A stretch of DNA of 64,000 nt from Spiroplasma mirum ATCC 29335. GTDB lineage: Bacteria > Bacillota_I > Bacilli_A > Mycoplasmatales > Mycoplasmataceae. The position numbers were made by a program, and so were the translations under genes. Position 1 is the first letter of the stretch; the number at the start of each line of letters is the position of its first letter. The notes under the pieces were generated by a model that saw only the letters and a list, made by a program, of their open reading frames with translations, was not told the origin of the DNA and ran no database searches. Of the stretch, positions 1 to 10,576 are shown piece after piece. The stretch spans positions 744,001-808,000 of the forward strand of contig NZ_CP006720.1 of assembly GCF_000565195.1 (NCBI RefSeq), read 5' to 3'.

Positions 1-3
1 AAA

Positions 4-41
4 GGTGGGGAAAATAACTTTTTTCTAATTATTTTCCCACC
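4..41 (-). terminator. Stem-loop terminator after the ABC ATPase remnant
   Basis: GGTGGGGAAAATAA is followed after an 11-nt loop by TTATTTTCCCACC, a long stem with one bulge. On the minus strand it lies directly downstream of the ABC ATPase pseudogene that ends at 56, and T residues follow it. It reads as that operon's factor-independent terminator. Confidence 0.6.
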
Positions 42-55
42 CTATTTAGTATTAC

Positions 56-692
56 CTATTCGCCAGGCTGGAATAACACAGAAGCTTTTCCAAAATCACG
101 GTTGACCGAAAAAAGCAACCGGTCATAGATTTCGGAAATATTAGTAATGTACGGTTGAATTTGGGTTAAAAAAATTCGTTTTTCCATTGAATTATAAGCA
201 ATTGTTTTAATATTATCATTTTGTTTTGGTAAGTGAATAATTAATGAATCAGGTGTTTTATTAATTATTTTATAATTATAACGCTCAGCAATGGCAGTTA
301 AATCACTTAGAAATGCTGGTTCCATTTTTAGCTTGGCGATATTTTAACCCTCGTAAAAAACTCATCTCTACTAAATATTGGTAAACATTTAAATGATTTG
401 AAAAATGAGCATTTTCCGAAATATAACCAATAATTTGTTTGGCGGGAGTGGAAGCAGATTTCATCCCGTGAATAAATAGTTTTCCTTCGGTTGGAATAAT
501 TGCCCCAATAATTGATTTAATAGTTGTTGTTTTCCCCGAACCATTAGATCCAATAAACCCGTGAATTTTCCCCTTGCTAACAGTTATCGCAATATTATCA
601 ACAGTTTTAAAATCTTTAAATTTTTTGGTAAAATGACGGATTTCAATTGCCAAATTAGGATCAGCCACGATTTTATTTGTTATTTGTAACAT
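56..692 (-). pseudogene. ABC transporter ATP-binding protein, internally deleted
   Basis: The N-terminal part keeps an ABC ATPase start with Walker A GSNGSGKTTT and a Q-loop-like region (IIGYISENAHF). After about 118 residues (FLRGLKYRQAKN) the frame breaks near 340. A second frame then gives a C-terminal tail of about 89 residues that ends at 56. The LSGGQ signature, Walker B and switch histidine are all absent, so the middle of the nucleotide-binding domain has been deleted and the protein cannot be a working ATPase. It lies directly downstream of a permease remnant, so the pair was once an ABC-2 type transporter operon. Substrate unknown. Confidence 0.8.
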
Positions 693-726
693 CTTTTTTC
701 ATATTAGACAAAATCCTTTTTACATA

Positions 727-2757
727 CTCTTCAAATTACTAATCCCAATACTCCTAAGGAAATGAAAACATAAGCCGCATACATTCCCCCTAAACTATGA
801 ATTGTTTGGGCTTGGTTAAAATGACCAGCAATGTAGTATAAAGTATAATCAATGGCATTATTTTGATAATTCACTTCTTTAACAGTTGGGGGTAATATAG
901 TTATTTAAGGGTAAAAACATTCCTGACAATGATGAATTTTCAACCGGACGATCATTTCCAGTTCACATAATTACTCATTGTTATCAAATATTTAAATATC
1001 CCATTAATTTATATTTTACAATTGCCCCATCAATATCACTTTTTGTAGCAGTTCAATAATCCGGCGAACTATCCAAATCGTTTTGATCACCATTATAAAT
1101 AGTTGTTAATGTATAATTAAATAATAAATTAGCAAATTTATAAACTGTTGAATATAACCCATTAACTAAATAGGCTCCCGCTTGTTGATAACTATAGCTA
1201 TCATAATTTTCTTGTACTAAATTTTTAATATCATCAATTAAAGCACTTTCCCCCAGAGAGGAAAGTGAAATCGCGCTTGTTAGCGCATTGATTAATAATT
1301 GGCACTTTAACTAGTTCCATAATTACTACTATTCGTAGTTCCATATACCATGCTAGATACTGTTGCTAGTGAATTATTTAAGAATTTACTATCATAGGTT
1401 GCTTTTAAGAAATGATAAATTTTTTTGTCTCGGACTGTTGGTAATAAATCAGGGTTAATAGCATTTGGACTCGCCGAAGTTATTTTCCCTTTTACTTCTG
1501 TATCATTTTTAATCATAATTGTGGGAGATCCGCTAGCTGTTTTTAACGCTGCTTGGTAAAACTGATTAATTAAATTAAGACCTTTATTCAGATTATTATT
1601 AATTTTAACTGTTTTACTAATATTATTGACAATGTTAAAATCAGCACCATCAAGAATAATTCCCCCGTTGTGATCATTAAATTGCCCAAATTTAACTAAG
1701 TCAGAATACTTGTTTCCTTGGCTAATAAATCACATATAAAAATTATTTCAGTTATCATACCTCGTTGCGGTTGCCAAATATTCTGTTAGCGCATTATTTA
1801 GTTGCGTTGCAAAAGTTGTTGCGTTAAGATTAGGTGCTAAACTATATATTTGGTTATTATAAATCCCCCGTAAGCTATCATTAAAACTCAAGCGAACATT
1901 TGGTGTATCATCCGTTGCTCATAATGGTCATCCGGTTGGGTTTGTTAGCGCCGTTACTAATTGCTTACTTGGATATGTGCTTTTGCTACAATTATCTTAA
2001 AATTTTTCCCCAGGTTACTTGTATTATTTAAATACATATTACATACGAGAATTATTAGAAGCATTATAAATCATCGGAATAATTGCTCCAATAATTGATA
2101 AAAACCCAATCACAAATAAAATTCCTATGACCCCTTTTGAATTTAGGCATAGCGATAATAGAATAGCAATGGTAGATAATAATAATAATAATTGGACAAT
2201 AAAACTCGTTAAGATCACATAGACAAAGCGCCCCAGCGCATAATTACCAAAGGAATAAACCCAATCCCCACAAGCGCCATACTAATTAAAATGGGGAACA
2301 GTAAAATAAGCACGGGATATAATAAACAAGTTAATTGTAAAGCCAATTATTTTTCAAAAATCATTTTTACCCGCGAAATGGGAATCGAAGCAAAGATTAA
2401 TAAGGTTCCATCATCTATTTCATCACGAATAATTTGGGTTGATTTAAAAGCAATATACATTGCGCAAAAAGTGAAGTAAATAATATAAAAAATTCACGAA
2501 TATAACACATAATTTTCTGAAATTGTGACTGTTCAATCACGAGCATCACGAATAATATTAGCGGCAATCGAAACTACCATAATTAAATGTAGTAAAAATA
2601 TTAAAATAAACATTACATAAGTTGAGGATGATTTTAACATTTTGATCAGCGTATAGCGAAACATTTTTAAATTAAAAATGTCTTGTAGTTTTTCCTTAGT
2701 TTTTTCAGAGTTTCAAGGTTGCTTAACAGTTTGTGAACTGTTAGGGTTATTAGTCAT
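727..2757 (-). pseudogene. ABC-2 type permease, frameshifted
   Basis: The ATG at 2757 follows a good ribosome binding site (GGAGGAG). The first 150 or so residues read as an ABC-2 permease, with a short cytoplasmic leader, a membrane helix after LKSSSTYVMFILIFLLHLI, then a second helix and a DEIDDGTLLIFASIPISR stretch typical of ABC-2 permeases. The frame breaks near 2230 and again near 1990, 1310 and 880. Between these breaks long stretches of soluble extracytoplasmic sequence remain readable (for example GQFNDHNGGIILDGADF). Original size was probably about 650 residues. It forms a unit with the ATPase remnant downstream; both are dead. Confidence 0.75.
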
Positions 2758-2825
2758 ATAACTCCTCCGTTTCTAAACTAATTATTTAATTATAAATTAA
2801 AACCAAGCAATTACCAAAAATATTT

Positions 2826-2860
2826 TAAAAAGAAAAACAATGAGTAGTTACTCATTGTTT
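2826..2860 (-). terminator. Terminator of the membrane protein gene
   Basis: AAACAATGAGTA, GT, TACTCATTGTTT is a perfect 12-bp stem with a 2-nt centre (2835-2860) that includes the stop codon of the gene ending at 2848. On the minus strand it is followed by TTTCTTTTT. Confidence 0.7.
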
Positions 2861-3705
2861 TCATTAATTACCACTGCTGGTTTGGTTAATCGGTCTAGTT
2901 TAATAAACTTATGCATGTAAGTTAGAATTACCCCAATAATTGGTCCCGAAATAAACGTCATAAAGATTGTTCCAAATCCTAAGTAATTACTAAAAAAAGC
3001 AAGTTTTAAATCTCATGGTCACGAGCAGGCGAGAATTAAAATGATTCCGACCAAGGCTAAGCATAAATCAGCAATTATCCGCGCTAATTTATAATTCATT
3101 TTGGTTAACCGATGGAGCTCCATTGATAATGCATTATATGGTCCAAATAACATGTTGGCATATACTGCAAACGCAATCCCAAAGCAATAAATTATAAACG
3201 CGGCCATAAAAATTAAGGTGCGTTCTAAAATTCCCATATGACTAATGCGATCACCAACCGTTCCGCCTAAAAATAAGAGGTTTAACTGAACAAAATAAGC
3301 TCATACAAATAAAGGAATTAAATCTAAAACCATATAGACATTTCCTTCCATAATTACTTTATTATCTTTAGTATGGCGATATTTAATAATAACATTGATA
3401 ATGCGCATAATTGTCGCTACCCCAAACATACAAACATAAAAAATCATTAGAAAATATGAATAATGCCTTAGCTCATCGGGACCTAAGGCTCCTTTATTCT
3501 CACCAGTTTTTGTAATATTAATTAGCACACTTAAAAAAGCAAAGTTTGTAATATCAACTTGTGAAGCACCAACTCTGGTATTCATATAAAGGGCAATCCC
3601 TAGTCCAAATAAGTAAACTCCAACAATATAGATTATAAACCGGATTAAAATAGTTCGTCAGTTGTTTTTTCAGTTTATTATTTCTCTTTTAAAATATAGT
3701 TGCAT
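2848..3705 (-). CDS. Multi-pass membrane protein, YczE/YitT-like
   Basis: An intact reading frame of 285 residues when TGA is read as Trp. The ATG at 3705 is the only usable start: the frame upstream closes at once, and an AGGAGG lies 15 nt upstream. About five hydrophobic segments are visible, with a glycine-rich cytoplasmic-turn pattern (YMNTRVGASQVDITNF near residue 40, and VYANMLFGPYNALSMELHR in the second half) that recurs twice. This suggests an internally duplicated transporter-like fold, as in the YczE/YyaS/YitT membrane protein group. The function of that group is not established and the family assignment is tentative. It is a single gene with its own terminator. Confidence 0.6.
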
Positions 3706-3774
3706 AATTTAACAATGCTACCTCCTTAAAATATAAATATTTCTGCAATAAGAATATGACAAGATTATCTTAAT

Positions 3775-5145
3775 CTATTTATCATACAATTTCAAACTTC
3801 TTTGCTTAGCTTTTTGTTTTTTTATTTTTTTAATTGAGGCTTTAATATGTTCACCGCGCGTTTTTCGTTTTAATTCAGCAATTTCTGCTTTCCGTTTTTT
3901 CTTATACCCAGGTTTCACTTTTTTCTGATTATTTTTTGTTGGATATTTGTTAATAATTTTATTAATTTCATGGTTTGGCTCTGATGTCGATTTTTTTGCC
4001 ATCGGAGTTAAATTAGCAACCACCAAGTCATTCCCCCGTCATTTCATCACTTGGAATTCAATTCCCTTACTTTTTAATTGTTTAACTAAGTTTAAATTTT
4101 TAGTATCATATAAAACATAACTATACCCATGGTAATTAGCTCGACCAGTTCGCCCACTGCGGTGAATATAATATTCTAAATCTGTTGGTAAATCAATTGA
4201 AATCACATGACTAACCCCATCAAGATCAATTCCACGGGCAGCAATATCACTGGCAATAATATATTTAAATTCCAAATTCTTAATACGCTTAATTGTTTGC
4301 ATGCGAGTACGGGGCGCTAAGCCAGCATGGAGCTGCGTTACTTGGTAATTATTTTTTAATAATAAATCATAGTATTGTTCAATCATTTCTTTTTTATTAA
4401 CAAAGATAATACATAAGTACGGGTTAAGCGTAGCTAATAATTTTAATAAAACACTTGATCGTTCTTGGTGTTTAGTGGGAATTAAAATATGTTCAATGTT
4501 CTGGTTAGTTGCCAAGTTATCGTTAATTTCAATTAAATGAGGATTAGTTAAATATTTTAGTAAAAAAGGACGAAGACCAGGAGCAATTGTGGCGGAAAAA
4601 ACTGAAATTTTCACATCCGGACTAACTTTACTTAAGACAAAATCAACATCTTCAATAAATCCTAAATCAAAAATCATGTCACATTCATCAATAATAAAAG
4701 TTTTTAACTTCCCAAAATTAAGAGCTTGGTGATTAAACAAATCTTTTAACCTTGTCGGTGTTGCCACGATAATTTGGGGTTGGTGCTTAGTCAGCTGATC
4801 AATTTGACGGTTAATATCCTCGCCCCCAATATAATAACCAGTTCTTAACGCAGGATTATATGTTTTAAAAAAACGAATGTTTTCATAAATTTGTTTTGCT
4901 AACTCTCGCGTCGGCGCAACAATCACGCTTTGAAGAGCAGAACTATTATAATCTAAATTATTTAAAATTGGTAAAATAAAGGTATGTGTTTTCCCCGTTC
5001 CGGTGTGTGATTTACAAATAACATTTTGGTATTTTAATAAATACGGAATTACTTGTTGTTGCACAGGAGTGGGACTATCAAACCCTAAATCTGTAATTCC
5101 GGTCATCAGAAATTTTTTTAAACCAAAATCAATAAAATTATTCAT
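3775..5145 (-). CDS. DEAD-box ATP-dependent RNA helicase
   Basis: RNA-dependent ATPase that unwinds short duplexes, likely acting in ribosome assembly or mRNA turnover. All motifs are present in order: a Q motif (GFDSPTPVQQQ), Walker A SHTGTGKT, PTRELAKQ, TPTRL, a DECD form of the DEAD box (IIDECDMIFD), SAT, and HRSGRTGRA in the second RecA domain. Reading TGA as Trp joins the helicase core to a lysine/arginine-rich tail of about 85 residues, which would otherwise look like a separate small gene. Total 456 residues from ATG 5145. A GTG at 5154 is an in-frame alternative, but the GAAAGTGAG ribosome site is better spaced for 5145. Confidence 0.9.
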
Positions 5146-5272
5146 TGTTATCACTCACTTTCAAACCTATGCTATTATAACATATTTTATTTTAAAGTTT
5201 TTACTATAAATATGTAATATTTAATGGATTGAACAATAAAAAAGATATTTAAATAAATTAAATATTATTCTT

Positions 5273-5993
5273 TTATACCTGTGGTTTTAAATTTTTAACA
5301 TTTGGTTGTTTTTGATAACGTTCTTGATGGAGTTCTTTTTGGTGATCAAACTCTTTTTGAGCAGCACTAACATTTTTATCTCAGTAATCAATTGTTCGTT
5401 GTAAATCAGTTTGGGGAGCAACACCGTGTTTAATTTCGGTTTTAATTTTTTTGATTGCTTTTTTACTTTTTTTAGTATTTTTTTTTAAGAGCTTTCTGTG
5501 CGTCAATATATTCAATTGAATAAGTACGAGTCATTGCTTTAACCATTCTAACAGTAACATATGAAGATAATAAAATTAAGACCGGTACCGCTACTAACAG
5601 TGCAACCATAATCCCTCCGGTTACTTCGGCAAAATTAGTTCCATTTGCTAATTTATAATCTTCTGGTCATTGGATAACACCGCTGGCTTCACTATGTCCC
5701 TGTGCTCAAGTTTTTAAATCAAACCATTGGTTATTTACTTCAATATTAGAAGTATATCCTCAAATAAATGACCCTGATGAGGCTAAACTCATTACTTTTC
5801 CTAATCCTAATTTACCAATTAGTTGGTAACCATTACCACTAAATTCTTTAATATCATTAATATTAGTGGGAATATCCTTACCATCCCAATAGTATCCTTC
5901 ATAATGTTTTCCAAGAACCGCCAAGATCCCAATTAAGATGATGACCGTGGTTATTCACATCAAACTAATACTTCATTTTCCAAATGATTTCAT
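5273..5993 (-). pseudogene. Two-helix membrane protein, frameshifted in an A9 run
   Basis: From ATG 5993 the frame reads an N-terminal membrane helix (ISLMWITTVIILIGILAVLG), an extracellular domain of about 110 residues rich in Gly, Asn and Trp, a second helix (GGIMVALLVAVPVLILLSS) and then a cytoplasmic part. It stops after YIDAQKALKKKY. Removing one A from the run of nine A residues at 5487-5495 restores a further 75 or so residues of charged, coiled-coil-like tail to the TAA at 5273. The span is 3n+1 nt, as expected for one extra base. I do not recognise the family. It may be a true pseudogene, a slippage-dependent gene or a sequencing error. Confidence 0.6.
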
Positions 5994-6034
5994 ATATTTT
6001 TCCCCTCTTTTCATATAACAACTCTATTATAGAC

Positions 6035-6105
6035 CTATTTCTTAAAAACCTTACTAATATATTTACTAAAATTAGAAATATATTAGTAAGGTTTTTAAGA
6101 AATAG
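6035..6105. repeat. Perfect 29-bp inverted repeat with 13-nt loop
   Basis: CTATTTCTTAAAAACCTTAC... at 6035-6063 is the exact reverse complement of 6077-6105. It lies between the start of the gene at 5993 and a second stem-loop at 6105-6132. There is no U-run on either side, so it is not a plain terminator. Confidence 0.85.
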
Positions 6106-6132
6106 CAATGACTAACAAAAATTAGTTATTGC
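6105..6132 (-). terminator. Stem-loop downstream of the 108-residue gene
   Basis: GCAATGACTAA and TTAGTTATTGC form an 11-bp stem with one G:T pair around a short A-rich loop. It sits 25 nt after the stop codon of the minus-strand gene ending at 6158. The following U-tract is weak. Confidence 0.45.
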
Positions 6133-6157
6133 TATTGTTATTCCTTAATTTTAATAA

Positions 6158-6484
6158 TTACTTACTTTTTTTATTTTTACTCGCACTTTTTTGTGCTTTT
6201 GATACTGGTTTATCTTTTCCATGTTGTTTTTTAGTTGCGGTGGCTGCATTTTTTTCCATTAATGTTTTGACATTCGTCATTACTGCACCCGCGCTACCGT
6301 CTTTTCCTCGATAGTCTTTTGCTGTTTTAATATAAAAATCGCCCATTGAACGAACAATTGCCCGTTTCATTGCCGGAGTTGATAATCCAATTGATTGCTG
6401 TCTAATTTCATTTCATTTTGTCTCAATCTCTCTTTGACGTTGAACTTTTAATTTTGTAGACCTGTTATCTCCATTTGACGCCAT
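6158..6484 (-). CDS. Small basic uncharacterised protein
   Basis: An intact 108-residue frame with one TGA-encoded Trp (ETKWNEIRQQS). ATG 6484 is preceded by AAAGGAGA with 9-nt spacing. The protein is strongly basic and soluble, with a Lys/Ala/Ser-rich C-terminal tail (KAQKSASKNKKSK) and no membrane segment. That composition would fit a nucleic-acid-binding or ribosome-associated protein, but there is no motif to support a function. It appears monocistronic between two hairpins and a dead lipoprotein gene. Confidence 0.6.
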
Positions 6485-6582
6485 GTAGTTTTAGTCTCCT
6501 TTCATGCGTAAATACATATAATATTATTATACCTTTTTTTGCTTAATAACCAAAAATAATTTGCAAGATAATAAAAATTATC

Positions 6583-7767
6583 TTACTCTTGATAGATTGG
6601 TGGTAAGGTTATTTTAAAAATACTACTTTGGCACTGATCATTAAGTTTATCAGTTCCATATATTTTAAACTAGAAATCTCTAGGCACTGGGAAGTGCTAA
6701 ATCAAATGTTTCACTCCCAAAGTTAGTTCCTTTTTCGTCATTATAAATTTCATAATCATATTGGGTTGGAAAACCTCACTGCTGAACTGCTAATTTTCCC
6801 ATTACCCGGAAAAGAATTTTTTTCAAATCTTGGTAATTAACTTTTGTCAAATTATTGATTTCTATATAATCCGCAATTTTTATCTTATTTTCTGGATCAT
6901 TGGGATTATATAAAAAATTAGTAAAATAAGATTTATTTGCCGGAACAACCGTTAAATCTAAGTATCAATAAAGTGGTGATGGTGTCCATCTGTTGTATAA
7001 CTTCCATAACGAAAACTAATAGTAATTTTATAAAGACCAGGAGTTTTAAAAAGTTCATTAGTAATATTTTGATCATTAATTTGTATTCGAATCAGCGAAA
7101 ATTTACTACTATTATAAGTAAAAACTGGGAAAACACTTTCATTACTTAAATTATATTTCACATAATTTGTTTTTAAAAATACCTCTTCTAACTGCTGAAC
7201 ACTAAAGTTATTTTGTTCAACCACTAATTTAGCATTCCGTGAAAATGGTTGTAACCCCCGATAAATGGCAGCGTCCATCGGATTAATAATAGGAATGTTG
7301 AATTTAATTGGGTTACTAAATTTATCATGGTACTGAAAACTAGCAAATAAATGAGTATATTCCGGCGGTTAAAAAAATAAACTCTGTGGCTATTTGATTA
7401 TTATATTTTAAATTAATCTCTGGGTTAATTTTAAATTCATATAATCAAATTCTTCGCCATTTCGATAAATAAGTTTGTCAAGTTTATCTCCAAACACATT
7501 TAAAATGGTGTAAATGATATTAGTTAATGATTCACCGACATAAAAACCACCCAAAGGTCCAATATACACCAAGCCAAATTAATGGTGATTAAGCACATTA
7601 ATGACAAAATCATATTCTTTCTCATTTTCAACTGGATCTGGATTAGGCTTTGGTTTGGGAGTTGGTCAAGATGAATTAGGGGATGAAGTTGTTGAACAAC
7701 TAACAGCAAGACCAGCGGCACCAAAGATCATAACTAAAGTACTTAAAATACTTATTATTTTTTTCAT
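6583..7767 (-). pseudogene. Lipoprotein gene, multiply broken
   Basis: ATG 7767 starts a classic mollicute lipoprotein signal peptide (MKKIISILSTLVMIFGAAGL) ending in a lipobox, LAVSC, followed by a Ser/Thr/Pro-rich linker. The frame ends at a TAA near 7577 and continues in other frames with further breaks near 7400, 7270, 6950 and 6680. Readable blocks include GFYVGESLTNIIYTILNVFGD and SNESVFPVFTYNSSKFSLIR. The last block ends LPPIYQE at 6583, beside a small AAGATAAT/ATTATCTT stem-loop (6566-6585). No specific family was recognised; the gene is dead. Confidence 0.7.
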
Positions 7768-7942
7768 ATTGTTTCCCTCCCCTAGTTTTAATGTTTAAGT
7801 TATTATATCATAGAAAAAAATTAAAAAGAAAGCTTCCGAGGAGGTAGGTAGTTGTTTCCTATTCAAATTAAGCTTGTTAAATAAAAAGCATTAAAATTAA
7901 ACAAAAATTTTAATACTTCTTAAAATGGAATAATAACTATGA

Positions 7943-8647
7943 TTATTTACGGTGTTGACCATAATAGACAGTTTTCCCATGTTTGCGATAATAATGTTTA
8001 TCAAGGAGTTCTTGACTAATTTTATTGATATTCTGGTTCAGCCCATAAACCTTTATAAGCCATTTGAGCTACAATCTCTAAAACCTTCGCCATTTTGACA
8101 GATACTAACGGACTATTGCCAAAAGTAAAGGGGCCATGTTTATTACATAAAATTGCAGGCATTTTCTGGGGACCCAAATTATGGGCCCTAAATATTTTAG
8201 CAATAATAACCCCTGTTTCATATTCATAATTTGTTTTAATTTCGTTCATTTTTAAATGGGGAATGTAAGGGATTGGCTCATAAAAATTATCGGCATGGGT
8301 TGTTCCGAGCAGTGAAATATCTAATCCAGCTTGTGCTCAGGATGTCGCATAAACTGAATGGGTATGAGTAATTCCTCCTAAATCTGGATATTTATTGTAA
8401 AGATATAAATGGATTGGGGGGTACCAGTGGAAGGATTTAACTTACCTTCAATACTATTTCCTTTTAAATCAAGAATCACCAAATTATCAATTGTTAACTC
8501 TTCATATTTAACTCCTGATGGTTATTAAACCATCAGGCCCTTGTCCCGGTCAATGTCACTAACATTCCCTCAGATAAAAGTAAATAAATTATATTCAACT
8601 AACTTTAAATTTGAGATTAAAACTTTTTGTTTTAATTCTTCTAACAT
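7943..8647 (-). pseudogene. ulaF: L-ribulose-5-phosphate 4-epimerase, broken
   Basis: The class II aldolase/AraD-type protein UlaF interconverts L-ribulose-5-P and D-xylulose-5-P as the last step of anaerobic ascorbate breakdown. Recognisable blocks are LISNLKLVEYNLFTFIWGNV, THTHSVYATSWAQAG (two zinc-ligand histidines), CNKHGPFTFG (histidine) and the tail LLDKHYYRKHGKTVYYGQ, which matches UlaF well. It is broken by paired stops after GLMV near 8526, a frameshift in a GGTACCCCCC region near 8420 and another near 8022. The start codon overlaps the ulaE stop (TAATG). Last gene of the ula remnant. Confidence 0.85.
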
Positions 8648-9509
8648 TATCCTCACCCTGCTTTTCGAAACTGTTTATTAATAAAGCTAACCGCTGTTTG
8701 TAATTCCTGCACTGGCTCGTTATTATCTTCATACCATGCTTTAATCATAAATGAACCTTAGTAATTAACTGTTCGGAGATATTGTAAAATTTTTACAAAA
8801 TATACACATCCCGTCCCAAATGGCACCTTTTTAAATTTATCAGGATGATGAGAACTAACCACGATAGTATCTTTTAAATGAAAACCAACAATTTCGTTAA
8901 TTCCGATTGCAATTTCCTTTGTAACTTCCTCACCAACTCAATCAGTTAAATTACCAACATCCGGATAGACACTTAACCACGGACTAGGACATTCTTTTTT
9001 AATTGTTAAATATTTAGTAATTGATGAAATAAAAGTATCATCCATTGTTTCAATTGCTATCATTACCCCATAACAATTAGCAAGTTTTAAACCTGCTTTC
9101 AAATTAGTAAAAAATCATTTTCGTGTTTCGTTATCTTTTATTTCATAATAAACATCATAACCTGCTAATTGAATAATCCGAACTTTTAACTTAACAGCTA
9201 AAATAATACATTTTTTAATAATGCTAAAGCAGTTGTGCGAATTGTTTCGTTATAACTACCCAAAGGATATTTCCGGTGCCCAGAAAAACAAATTGAGCGA
9301 ATTTTAATTTGATATTCACTTTGCAACTTATTTAAATTATTAATTTCTTGATCACCCCAATCCAAGTCCGCTAGACGTTCTGGTGATTCATTAATGGATA
9401 ATTCGATAAAGTCAAAATTAAATTGCTTGGCAATCTTAAATTTTTCTGACCAGTTTCCTTTGGGTAACGCTTTTTCATAAATCTCCACTTGGTTACTAAT
9501 GTTAAACAT
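8647..9509 (-). pseudogene. ulaE: L-ribulose-5-phosphate 3-epimerase (xylulose isomerase family), broken
   Basis: UlaE converts L-xylulose-5-P to L-ribulose-5-P in ascorbate catabolism. The N-terminus reads VEIYEKALPKGNWSEKFKIA, then FDFIELSINESPERLADLDW and ICFSGHRKYPLGS, all typical of the UlaE/SgaU TIM barrel. A frameshift follows KNVLF near 9200. The continuation (IRIIQLAGYDVYYEIKDNET, then AIETMDDTFIS, YPDVGNLTDW, GFHLKDT) keeps the metal-binding positions. A TAA replaces a codon near 8757. ATG 9509 sits 4 nt after the ulaD stop, so translational coupling was likely before decay. Confidence 0.85.
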
Positions 9510-9512
9510 TGT

Positions 9513-10164
9513 TTAGTTTTCTCATTTCGCTTGTAATAATTTTTGAAATGTAATGGCTGCTTGGTGTGGGTCGTTGTGATCACGAATAGCGCGACCAGCA
9601 ATAATAATATAAATTGGATATTTACTAAAAAGATCTAAATCATTAGCTTCGATGCCACCCGTGATGGTAACTTTAAAACCAAGATTAATTAGCTGTTCAA
9701 TTTTTTGAATCTTCCGTCGTTCATTTGGCACCCGCAGCTTGAACATCGCGAGCACGATGATAAACTACCTTTTCAACACCAAGGGCTTTTCATTTTTTAG
9801 CTTGTTCAAAGGTTCACACGCCAGTTAATTCAATTTGCATTTCTTTGTGATATTCTTTACTAATTTCTACAACACCGGCAATCGTCGCAAGATCAGCACA
9901 ACAAATAACCGTAATAATATCCGCCCCGGCGGCTAGTAACATTCACCCCAGAATTTTGCCAGCATCATCAATTTTACCATCCGCTAAAATAATTTTATTC
10001 GGATAATGTTTTTTAATGGTTTTGATAGCATTAATTTCTTCAGCACATAATAAAATTGTCCCAATTTCAATAATATCAACGTCCAAACCAACAAGGGCTA
10101 AGTTATCAAGAGCTTCTTGTAGTGTTAAAGTATACAATGCAATTTGTAAAAGTGGTTTTTTCAT
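9513..10164 (-). pseudogene. ulaD: 3-keto-L-gulonate-6-phosphate decarboxylase, single frameshift
   Basis: UlaD decarboxylates 3-keto-L-gulonate-6-P to L-xylulose-5-P. The frame from ATG 10164 carries LQIALYTLTLQEALDN, DIIEIGTILL, KIILADGKIDDAGKIL (KxxD motif region), DIITVICCAD, IELTGVWTFEQA and VVYHRARDVQAAGAKW. A one-base insertion in an A-rich tract near 9705 shifts the frame. The rest (INLGFKVTITGGIEANDL, IIIAGRAIRD) is well preserved to the TAA at 9513. The span is 3x217+1 nt, so this gene is only one indel from intact. The AGGAGG ribosome site is merged with the ulaC stop. Confidence 0.85.
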
Positions 10165-10176
10165 TTCAGTATCCTC

Positions 10177-10576
10177 CTATTTAACATATTTCATATAATC
10201 AATTTTTTTAATAATAGTCATCACTTCGGTTGGGAAATTAGCTTGAATAATTTGATCAATTACCGCCGGGTTTTCAAAAATTGCGAAATTTGTGGTAATG
10301 CTAAACTTAAATGAGTTTCGGCATCAACCGCACAAAGCCAATTAATAAACTAACTGGTTGGTTATCAGCAAATAGCACTGGTTCTGTTAAGGAAACTAAG
10401 CTAAAAGCATTTTTTAAAACCCCTTCTTTGGGGCGCGTATGGGGCATCGCTAATTTTGGTGCAATAATATAATAGGGTTTAAAAACAATTTTAACCGCTG
10501 CTTCTCAAGTCGCGGCGGTATGATGAAGCAAAATTGAATTATTAGTTAAGAGTGATTCTAAAAAATCCAGTTGCAT
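10177..10576 (-). pseudogene. ulaC: Ascorbate-specific PTS EIIA component, deleted and frameshifted
   Basis: EIIA phosphocarrier of the ascorbate PTS. ATG 10576 begins MQLDFLESLLTNNSILLHHT, matching the start of UlaC. About 28 residues are missing between EAAVKI and [16 protein letters not shown], compared with the roughly 154-residue family. The phosphorylated histidine in LAMPHTRP survives. Two later frameshifts (near 10330 and 10275) separate [12 protein letters not shown] and DQIIQANFPTEVMTIIKKI. Upstream ulaA/ulaB genes, expected in a ula operon, are absent, and the reading frame is directly joined to an unrelated ATPase remnant. Confidence 0.8.
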
